64,000 nt of DNA, from assembly GCF_001592965.1 (NCBI RefSeq), contig NZ_LRPC01000028.1:310001-374000 (forward strand), given 5' to 3'. Positions within the stretch are counted from its first letter, which is position 1, and the number at the start of each line of letters is the position of its first letter. Positions 46,239 to 53,253 of the stretch are shown piece after piece. The notes beneath the pieces were generated by a model. The model did not search any database and was not told the origin of the DNA. It worked only from the letters and a program-made list of their open reading frames with translations. The stretch comes from Roseivirga spongicola. GTDB lineage: Bacteria; Bacteroidota; Bacteroidia; Cytophagales; Cyclobacteriaceae. A program made the translations under genes and the position numbers.

Positions 46239-46997
46239 TTAAACGTTTTGGTGTTGAAGCGCTGCGATAGGTGTCTTAACTAAGATTTTTAAATCCATCC
46301 ACAAGCTGTGGTTCTGTGCATATTCAATGTCTAGCTTTACTCTGTTTTCTGGGTCTACATTGTCTTTACCTCTTTCAGTTACCTGCCACAAGCCAGTGAG
46401 TCCTGCAGGGCCTAGAAAACGTCCTACACGCTCGTCAGTAGTAAGCTTTTCTGCTTCATATAAAGGCAGAGGGCGGTTGCCTACTACAGACATATCGCCT
46501 TTAAGAATGTTGAAGAGCTGAGGTAATTCATCTATACTCGTATTTCTGATGAACCTACCAATTCTCGTTATTCTTGGGTCGTTCTTAAACTTCACAAAAG
46601 AGTTGGCATTGTCTTTACTCTTATGGTCCTCAAAGCGATTCACATCAGCATACTTCTCATCAGTGATCATCATTGGGTCATTAGCATAATACGCAATGGC
46701 ATGTCTGTCTAATTCGTACTCTTGAAGTTCTACCTGATCTTCAATTTCGTACTGATTCAAATGCTTCATGTTTTCTACGAGCTTATCAGCGTCTGTTCTC
46801 ATAGATCTGAACTTGTAGAACTTAAAGATTTTGTAGTTCTGACCCACTCTATATGAATAATAGAAAATAGGACCTCTGGAGTCTAATCTGATGGCGATTG
46901 AAACCAAAATAAGGATTGGACTGATGAGCAAAATCAAGATACCAGCAAAGGCGATATCGAATGCTCTTTTGATGATTAATGTACTTCGCTTGTTCAC
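46239..46997 (-). CDS. Polyprenyl-phosphate sugar-1-phosphate transferase, cluster-initiating
   Basis: 252 aa. One N-terminal helix, then LDSRGPIFYYSYRVGQN, FKFYKFRSM, RIGRFIRNTSIDELPQLFN, GDMSVVGNRPLP and GPAGLTGLWQV, the WcaJ/PglC-type catalytic domain without the extra N-terminal helices of WcaJ. An insertion of about 60 acidic residues lies between FRSM and the RITRIGRF motif. It would move a sugar-1-phosphate to undecaprenyl phosphate, the first step of the Wzx/Wzy cluster, and is the first gene of that minus-strand operon. Confidence 0.92.
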   Translation of the reverse strand: MNKRSTLIIKRAFDIAFAGILILLISPILILVSIAIRLDSRGPIFYYSYRVGQNYKIFKFYKFRSMRTDADKLVENMKHLNQYEIEDQVELQEYELDRHAIAYYANDPMMITDEKYADVNRFEDHKSKDNANSFVKFKNDPRITRIGRFIRNTSIDELPQLFNILKGDMSVVGNRPLPLYEAEKLTTDERVGRFLGPAGLTGLWQVTERGKDNVDPENRVKLDIEYAQNHSLWMDLKILVKTPIAALQHQNV

Positions 46998-47151
46998 TTG
47001 TCTGTCAGTTTAAATACATATCAAAAGTAAACCCTCAGAGGTGTTTTAACGGGTTTATTAGACGACTGAACAAAAACTGAAGGTGAATGAAATGGGAGAG
47101 GTGATGGGGTTGAAAGGTTGGGAAGTTCTGATGTTATTAAGTCAAGATGTT

Positions 47152-47578
47152 TTACCAGTCATAGCCAAGGCTTACTTTTAGCCTAATTGCCTCTTCAGTT
47201 TCTACAAAAATTGAATCATCAAGTGTATAGTAACCAACAAATTGAGCAGACATGATAACGGTTAGCTGGAATATGTTCAAAACAGAAGTAGCCATTCACA
47301 TCAGAACTTATTTCGAAAGTGTCATCACTGATCGATAGTCGTATTTAGGCTTCTGCGGTTTTTTACTTGATATAGGCATCTAGCACGATCCCCGAAATGT
47401 TTACGGTTAAAGTGTCCATCATCCCGGTTCTATCAACAACCAATGAACTTCTAAAATGCTTCTTTGGGAAAACGCTGCAGCTACTAATTAAGCTAAAGAG
47501 TATTGATAATAATATTACATTTCTTAGTCTGCTTAAGTTGGTTTTCAATTGAGGATTATGTGTCAGTTGTAACCTCAT
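47152..47578 (-). pseudogene. Decayed lipoprotein gene with a carboxypeptidase-regulatory-like domain
   Basis: A lipoprotein start (LISSCSVFPKK) leads into NISGIVLDAYIK, then an in-frame TAA (47363-47365), another TAA (47345-47347), and a continuing readable frame: ISSDVNGYFCFEHIPANRY. A frameshift at about 47255-47262 moves to SAQFVGYYTLDDSIFVE and ends SLGYDW at 47152. Together these read like one small protein with a CarboxypepD_reg-like beta-sandwich, broken by two stops and one frameshift. Its 5' end overlaps the upstream DUF4272 gene by 23 bp. Confidence 0.7.
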
Positions 47579-48269
47579 CCCAATTGTCTTGATAGCAGGT
47601 TACCCAGTTTAAAGCATAATGACGTTCATAAATAATACTTGGGTTATAGTCGTGGGGAATTTTAGCATTATTGAAGACTGAGCTTCTAACCGAATTATGT
47701 AAACGATAAATGAAATCACATTCGTCCAGTATTTCCTCACGATTTCTCAATTCAACCGAGTTGAAGAATTGTTCTTGAGATTCGAAGGAACTGATTATTC
47801 GGTCTTGAACATCGTGCAGATTTATCGTTTGGTTTGGCGAAGGAAGTTCTTTAATCAAACCCAATGACCAATACAGGGTATAACATGCTTCGATTCTCCA
47901 TGAGATACTAACTATATTTGAATGACTTGGCTCGTCATGAAGTAAGTATGCTTTCTCTTCTGGTGAAACTTGATTCCAAATTTGGAGTTTCTCGAGGTAT
48001 TCTTTGCACTCTGACCTAGAGAAATCAAAGGCTGTTTCAGTCAGGGCACCTAAAATTTGAGTTCTAACCACAATATTTCTAGCACTTTGAAATTTGGCAA
48101 TTTTGGAATCTTCAATTGTTGGCAAATATGGGTTTACTTTGAATTTCATAGACCGCAGATAATTTTCAGATTGTTTTTTTCGTTCCTCTGAAGTTTTCAC
48201 TAGTCCATAATGAGACAAATCATTAATGCTGTAAGAATTTGTCTTGTTAAAAAAGTCAAAAAGTCCCAT
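47556..48269 (-). CDS. DUF4272-like protein
   Basis: 237 aa, no signal or membrane helix. RSEERKKQSENYL-like start followed by ARNIVVRTQILGALTETAFDFS, WRIEACYTLYWSLGLIKELPSPNQ and a C-terminal RHYALNWVTCYQDNWDEV fit the DUF4272 family pattern. The function of the family is not known to me; such proteins are often found as single cytoplasmic genes. The downstream lipoprotein gene overlapping its end is broken. Confidence 0.7.
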   Translation of the reverse strand: MGLFDFFNKTNSYSINDLSHYGLVKTSEERKKQSENYLRSMKFKVNPYLPTIEDSKIAKFQSARNIVVRTQILGALTETAFDFSRSECKEYLEKLQIWNQVSPEEKAYLLHDEPSHSNIVSISWRIEACYTLYWSLGLIKELPSPNQTINLHDVQDRIISSFESQEQFFNSVELRNREEILDECDFIYRLHNSVRSSVFNNAKIPHDYNPSIIYERHYALNWVTCYQDNWDEVTTDT

Positions 48270-48329
48270 TCAAGTGTATTAATCAATTTTGCTTATCTAA
48301 TATAGGCTCTATTAATTCTGAATTTAATA

Positions 48330-48353
48330 AAAAAGCACCCCTTTCGAGGTGCT
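48330..48353 (-). terminator. Rho-independent terminator after the LruC-domain gene
   Basis: On the minus strand AGCACC pairs with GGTGCT around an 8-nt loop, followed by a T run; it lies about 28 bp after the stop codon at 48381. Confidence 0.75.
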
Positions 48354-48380
48354 CTTTAATCACAATTCAACCTAACACTA

Positions 48381-50414
48381 TTATTTCTTGAAAAGGAAGT
48401 CTAAATCTCTATATCCTTGCTGGTCTCTGTACCAGTCCATGTAGCTAAAGCCTAGGCTTTGTGCCCAATCTTTGAATCTTAAGTGAACGCTTCTAATGTC
48501 AATTTTCTCTTGAGGGTAATCGAAGCTTTCAGGTAAATGGATAGCCCAAGGTAAATCTGTCTTCGATCTATAATAAACGCCACTTTCTACATCTGTATTG
48601 TCGTCTAATGTGCCGAAGAATTCAGTGTTTACTAAGTTAGTAGGGGCATAACCTGGTAAGTGTACCTCTCTACCTCTTTCCTGACCAACAATCATGAACG
48701 GATTGTATGGGGCATTGCCAATTTGGGCATACGTTTTAGGACTATTAAATACAGTGTTTAGAGTAATGGTTTGTACATCGTGCTGAGGCTTATCTTCTTC
48801 AGTATTGATGAACCCATTAGTATCGAATAGTGCGTGTACGTTGTCTGCTACAATAAATACTGCATTATCTTGACCGCTTTCGGTTCCGTTGGCGCTTAAG
48901 TTTACGCTAGAGCCAGTTATGCTTTGCCCTGTGCTAGTCTGCACTTCAGAAGGAAGTAAGTCTGTAGCAAAACCGAAGCCGTTTCTGTATCCTGCTCCTG
49001 CAGCTCTAACCTTAAAGTTGGATTCCATTTCCACGATTTGGTTGTTGGCATTCAAATAATGCTTGAACTGATAGTCAACTACTAAATCATTGAAATCGTA
49101 ATCTCCATAATCTGGCCATTTATCTTCAAAAGCGAATGTTCCATAGGTAGAAGAAGATGGGTAATGACTAGCGTAAGCCTTAGAAGCATCGTTAGGATAC
49201 TCGTCCAAAATATCGTTGATGCCGTCTCCGTCAGAGTCTAATGTTCCTGGCTTGTCTATTGGACTAACATTTTCAATACTAATGGCCTCTACCGGGTTTG
49301 AAGTCACAAACATAATTGCATCATTAAAGTCTTCATCAGACCAAGAGTCTTCACGTACCACGTCTTCAAAACCAAGAAGGAATAACTCGTTCTCTTCGTC
49401 CCAAAGCAATACGTTATGTTGTTGTAAATTAGGGTCAGACTCTGGGTTTAAGCTTTTATCTGAGAAAATAAGGTAATTGTAGCTTTGTGAATTCCATCCG
49501 TTCCAGCCATCGGCTAATAAGACTACTCCAATTGAAGTGCCTGCTTCAAATCTTCCAATGTTTACTTTATCTCCAGAGCGTAGTCCACCACCAGATCCGT
49601 AATAAGAGAGGTTAGGGAAAGCAATGTTGATTACATCAATATCATCTATAGACTGTGGCGGTGTACCAGTAGGGTAAGTATAGAACCCGATAGCGTTTTT
49701 CCATCCAGCTCCTTCATGCACGAAGGTAATCCACACGTCTGCTGTTTCAAGAATATCTAAAGTAGTTTTCTTGCCATTGGCCAAGTAAGTTGGGTGATAT
49801 TCTGGAACTGGCTTGGCCTCTGGAAGCGATGCATTGATATATTCTAGAAGAGTAGCGCTAATTACATCTCTGTTAGGCTCAAGGTTTCTTGGTGTTCCAT
49901 ACCAGAAGCTGTAGTTTGCTAAGTAATTGAATGTAATACCATTAATACCATTTGAAGTATTTGCAGCACCAGCATCTGAATTATTTTGCTCTTCTTCCTC
50001 CTGAACAACTACAGAAGTTACTTCACCTTTCTCATAGGTCAATTCTATAGTATTGTTCAGAATTGGTACTTCTACGTTGTTAGGAATACCAATAAAATTC
50101 GTTTGAATCAATACGCTTTCGTAGTATGTAGGCAGGTTAAAACTTTCGTTCAGTTGACCAGAGTTGTTGGTAACTGCGGTAAATAACTTTCTGCCTGCTG
50201 TATCGCCAGCTACTTCAAATACTGAGACTTTAACTCCTGTAAAGGGATCTCCTGAAGCATCTGTAAGGCTAACTGCTAAAGAAACGTCATTTGTGGTTAC
50301 AAAGTCGAAGTTAGAAGTTTCGTTAATGGTTTCTTCTAATTCTACTACAGGCTTTTCTAAACATCCGTTTAGGATTAATAGAGCCAACGCTATTAAAGCT
50401 GTCTTTTTCATCAT
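48381..50414 (-). CDS. LruC/DUF4114-domain cell-surface lipoprotein
   Basis: 677 aa. Lipoprotein signal with lipobox Cys in ILNGC. A DUF4114-like region (about 215-375) contains LLADGWNG and FLLGFEDVVREDSWSDEDFNDAI. A calcium-loop DSDGDGINDILDEYPND (about 393-410) follows, and then the LruC domain with FAFEDKWPDYGDYDFNDLVVDY and RAAGAGYRNGFGFA. Such proteins are surface-exposed in Bacteroidota; the role is unknown, perhaps adhesion. The degenerate receiver gene lies 63 bp upstream in the same direction. Confidence 0.82.
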   Translation of the reverse strand: MMKKTALIALALLILNGCLEKPVVELEETINETSNFDFVTTNDVSLAVSLTDASGDPFTGVKVSVFEVAGDTAGRKLFTAVTNNSGQLNESFNLPTYYESVLIQTNFIGIPNNVEVPILNNTIELTYEKGEVTSVVVQEEEEQNNSDAGAANTSNGINGITFNYLANYSFWYGTPRNLEPNRDVISATLLEYINASLPEAKPVPEYHPTYLANGKKTTLDILETADVWITFVHEGAGWKNAIGFYTYPTGTPPQSIDDIDVINIAFPNLSYYGSGGGLRSGDKVNIGRFEAGTSIGVVLLADGWNGWNSQSYNYLIFSDKSLNPESDPNLQQHNVLLWDEENELFLLGFEDVVREDSWSDEDFNDAIMFVTSNPVEAISIENVSPIDKPGTLDSDGDGINDILDEYPNDASKAYASHYPSSSTYGTFAFEDKWPDYGDYDFNDLVVDYQFKHYLNANNQIVEMESNFKVRAAGAGYRNGFGFATDLLPSEVQTSTGQSITGSSVNLSANGTESGQDNAVFIVADNVHALFDTNGFINTEEDKPQHDVQTITLNTVFNSPKTYAQIGNAPYNPFMIVGQERGREVHLPGYAPTNLVNTEFFGTLDDNTDVESGVYYRSKTDLPWAIHLPESFDYPQEKIDIRSVHLRFKDWAQSLGFSYMDWYRDQQGYRDLDFLFKK

Positions 50415-50477
50415 TTGGTTTTTTGTTGAACAGATTTTTCATGGTTGGCTTTGTTTTGTTGTTGTTGGTATTTTGAA

Positions 50478-50873
50478 TTAAGCGACTCGCTTCATTTTAT
50501 CTCGGCCCTTAAGACCCATTGAGCTCATAATTCTAAGCTGAAGCTCTACAGGGTTAAATGGCTTACTTACGGAATCTTTAGCGCCTAATTTTAAAGTCTC
50601 AATGCGCTGGTCACTTTTGTCTTGGTCGGTTAGCACCAATAAAGGAATACCTCTACCTTCTAATTCGGCAATAAGGTCTACAAATGGTTTTCTCTCCAAG
50701 CTTTTATTTCCATAAAAGTTAGAGATGACCGCATCTGGTCTCCATTTCTTTTCAAGCAATTCATGTGCTTCAGTAGGGCTTTCTACAGCTGTTACATCAA
50801 AGTTTTTGTCTAGATAGTTGATGAGGAAAAGTCTCATCATATAGCTGCTTTCGATTACAAGTATTGATTCCAT
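50478..50873 (-). CDS. Stand-alone receiver-domain protein without the phosphoacceptor Asp
   Basis: 131 aa, a complete receiver fold: ILVIESSYMMR, DAVISNFYG, GIPLLVLTDQ and VSKPFNP (Thr/Ser and Lys switch residues kept). The phosphorylated Asp is replaced by Asn52 in VISNF, and the first acidic pair is reduced to one Glu (E8). It should not be phosphorylated in the normal way and may work as a binding adaptor. It precedes the LruC-type lipoprotein gene by 63 bp; divergent from the PepSY-like gene. Confidence 0.85.
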   Translation of the reverse strand: MESILVIESSYMMRLFLINYLDKNFDVTAVESPTEAHELLEKKWRPDAVISNFYGNKSLERKPFVDLIAELEGRGIPLLVLTDQDKSDQRIETLKLGAKDSVSKPFNPVELQLRIMSSMGLKGRDKMKRVA

Positions 50874-51217
50874 GTCGCTTTTTTTTCTTCAAATCTGTCA
50901 TGAATTGCCATGGTTTTCAGGCATAAAAGACGAATGGTATCTATTCTTCGATAACTGGAATAGGATTTCGGTTAACTGTTTTTGGTCAATTGGTGTATTA
51001 CATTTCTCGGATCGTTTACCTGTTGATATTGAAGGTGATAGGTGGGTTATGGGTGGCTTATTTTTATATCCTGTATATGTCGGCAGATGCGTGTATAAGA
51101 TCAATTTCAGAATATATATAGTAGGGGGTAGGGTAAGTTTTACTGAGCAGTATTCAAAAGCAGAAAACTCAAATCTGAGTAATAGCAAAATTGAATTCGA
51201 AACTTAATCTTACAAAA
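50874..51217. other. 344-bp divergent intergenic region
   Basis: It separates the minus-strand receiver gene from the plus-strand PepSY-like lipoprotein gene and must hold both promoters. I saw no confident promoter consensus, terminator, RNA gene or extra protein gene here; open frames inside it look random. Confidence 0.4.
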
Positions 51218-52042
51218 ATGAGAAACTTGAGAAACCTATTATTAATGATGCTTCTAGCTTTTGTTGCAGTATTTACCTCATGCGAAAACGAAGATAATGA
51301 CCCTGTTTTTGAAGAGGAATTGACCATTGCCGCAGGTATAGTAGATAGCACGGCTTTTGCAGGTTCCGATGTTTCTACTTGGACAGAAATTGATGAAGCA
51401 GACTTACCAGACAATGTGCTGGATTACCTAGAGCAGAACTATACGGATCTAAATGTTCGCCAGGCATGGGTAGATGATAGTGGTGGTTACGTGGTCCTGT
51501 TGCAGGGGAAAACAGCTGTTAGGTTCGATAATCTAGGGGTATTTGTTGAGGCTATTGACAACGCGGTTAAGAAAAGAGCAAAAGATAGGCCTGAACTCAC
51601 GGAGATTGATACGGCCAGCTTGTCCACGTCTATAACCGATTATATTGTAGACAACTACAGTGATTACATTATACTAAAAGCATCTACCGATGAGAATGGC
51701 GCATTTTACATTAAACTGGTTGATGGACCCACTCTAATATTTGATTCTAAAGGAAATTTCACTGAAGAGATAGATTCTGAAGGTCACAGAAAGAGAAGAA
51801 ATAAAGGTAAGAGAGGAAAGTCTAGAGCTAGTGATCAATGGACTGCCATAGACTTAGAAAGCTTACCCGAGTCAGTCTCAGATTACATTGCAACCAATTA
51901 TACAGATGCAGCTGTAGAGAAAGCGGCTGTAGCAGCTGATGGTAATTTCAAGGTTTGGCTAGACTCTCAGGTAGTGCTCTTGTTTAAGGAAGATGGAAGT
52001 TTTTTATCAGAAAAAACAGCCAAGGGTTCTACTGAAGGGTAG
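51218..52042 (+). CDS. Lipoprotein with three PepSY-like repeats
   Basis: 274 aa from ATG 51218, where the lipoprotein signal begins (LAFVAVFTSC, Cys22). Three similar units at about 55-112, 127-186 and 207-265 each read L-P/S-x-x-V/I-x-D-Y-I-x-x-N-Y, then a strand with a G-x-F/Y-x-V turn, then a D/E-G/K-x-F ending. This is the PepSY-like pattern of Bacteroidota surface/periplasmic proteins, thought to bind or inhibit. A basic linker (RKRRNKGKRGK) lies between units 2 and 3. Function not known. Confidence 0.8.
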   Translation: MRNLRNLLLMMLLAFVAVFTSCENEDNDPVFEEELTIAAGIVDSTAFAGSDVSTWTEIDEADLPDNVLDYLEQNYTDLNVRQAWVDDSGGYVVLLQGKTAVRFDNLGVFVEAIDNAVKKRAKDRPELTEIDTASLSTSITDYIVDNYSDYIILKASTDENGAFYIKLVDGPTLIFDSKGNFTEEIDSEGHRKRRNKGKRGKSRASDQWTAIDLESLPESVSDYIATNYTDAAVEKAAVAADGNFKVWLDSQVVLLFKEDGSFLSEKTAKGSTEG

Positions 52043-52112
52043 TAAAAACTTAACAGAATTCCATCATGAGTCGAGTAGTCCTATACTCGGCTCTAATTTT
52101 TCCCAATTAATA

Positions 52113-52709
52113 CTATTGCTCTGCAGTCATAAGCTTTCTAAACCTTCTCGTATTGTAATTTGCCATCCCTGTTTTCTTAACAACTATTTCGCCTTCGGCT
52201 GAAATTACTACAGTGGTAGGAACCACATTGGTCTCGTATTCTTCTGGTAGTGCCGTGGCTAGTCGGTATATAGGGAAGTCGAACTCTTTTTTCTTAACCC
52301 ACTCAATGGCTTTTTTAAAGTCTCGATCTTCAGAAATCATCAGGAATACCGCATTTGGGTTGTCTTTAACGTCAGCATAAAGCTTATTAATGCTCGGCAT
52401 TTCGGCCACACACGGTGCACACCAAGTAGCCCAAATATTAATAAAGATGTTCTTACCTTTTAAGTCTTTTGCATCTAAAATATTACCGTTAACATCAAAG
52501 AGTTTGAAGTCATAGTTAGCGGGTTTTTGAGAAGACTCGTCTAGTTCATTTGCATTCATTACACCCGTGTAAAGTACAGCTTGCTGAACTTTGCCAAACA
52601 CTTCTGCTTGTGAGCCAGTGAAGTAAATAATAGCAAAAACCGCTATTATAATGCTTAGTTCAATGATATCTCGTTTTCCGGGCTTGGCCTTTCTGCTATT
52701 CATCGTCAT
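52113..52709 (-). CDS. TlpA-family thioredoxin-like protein
   Basis: 198 aa. One N-terminal helix (about 15-32) anchors it to the membrane; the periplasmic thioredoxin fold has the active site WATWCAPC followed by VAEMPSINKLY, and the cis-Pro loop VVPTTVVIS. Such proteins reduce or oxidise disulfides of envelope proteins, for example in cytochrome maturation. No obvious partner gene nearby. Confidence 0.88.
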   Translation of the reverse strand: MTMNSRKAKPGKRDIIELSIIIAVFAIIYFTGSQAEVFGKVQQAVLYTGVMNANELDESSQKPANYDFKLFDVNGNILDAKDLKGKNIFINIWATWCAPCVAEMPSINKLYADVKDNPNAVFLMISEDRDFKKAIEWVKKKEFDFPIYRLATALPEEYETNVVPTTVVISAEGEIVVKKTGMANYNTRRFRKLMTAEQ

Positions 52710-52867
52710 AATGATGTTACAAATTACTCACAAACTAAGTTCAGTTAAATTTAGAGGAAGGTAATATAGGTTACAAATGCTTATATAATCTATAATTCTC
52801 AGTTACAAAACTATCATCACCAAATGAACCATTAATCGTTGTCTTAGGAAGTGGTTTTAGAGTCAGA

Positions 52868-52906
52868 TTTGCTTTTCTAATTTTATTAGTTATAACTTTG
52901 TATAAC
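52868..52906 (+). promoter_or_regulatory. Bacteroidota-type promoter with overlapping palindrome (probable PadR operator)
   Basis: TTTG at 52868-52871 and TAACTTTG at 52893-52900 match the TTTG / TAnnTTTG consensus of Bacteroidota with a 21-bp spacer. A palindrome GTTATA-N6-TATAAC (52889-52906) overlaps the -7 element, and more TA-rich half-sites follow up to the ATG at 52924. This is where an autoregulating PadR protein would bind; binding is inferred. Confidence 0.6.
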
Positions 52907-52923
52907 ATACAACATTGTAACTA

Positions 52924-53253
52924 ATGAAGAATAAGGGTCTCGGTGAATTCGAAGAGTTGGTGCTACTAGCGGTTTGTATTCTTAAGGGTGAAGCCTATGG
53001 CATTAATGTAAAGCAAGAGGTTGAAAAGCACTCTGGCCGCTCTGTGTTACTGGGAGCTGTGCATATCACACTTTACCGCCTTCAGGATAAAGGTCTGTTG
53101 AAGTCTGAAATGGGTGGCAACACTGAGAAAAGAGGAGACAGGCGTAAGCGTCTTTTCGAGATCACTACTCAGGGAATGAAGCAACTTGAGGCAGCTCAAG
53201 ATGTGCGTCAGAAAATGTGGTCACTTATCCCTCAGCTAAACTCTGGACAATAA
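52924..53253 (+). CDS. PadR-family transcriptional regulator
   Basis: 109 aa. FEELVLLAVCILKGEAYGINVKQEVE is the PadR winged-helix start, followed by HITLYRLQDKGLLKSEMGG and RRKRLFEITTQGMKQLE. PadR proteins repress their own operon. It overlaps the FtsX-like permease gene by 1 bp (TAATG), a pairing common in Bacteroidota, so it probably controls that transporter gene. Confidence 0.92.
   Translation: MKNKGLGEFEELVLLAVCILKGEAYGINVKQEVEKHSGRSVLLGAVHITLYRLQDKGLLKSEMGGNTEKRGDRRKRLFEITTQGMKQLEAAQDVRQKMWSLIPQLNSGQ

Noticed and set aside
50872-51207. Possible 111-aa gene in the divergent gap before the PepSY-like gene
   Set aside because: No family pattern, no signal or repeats, and it fills the region where two promoters are needed.
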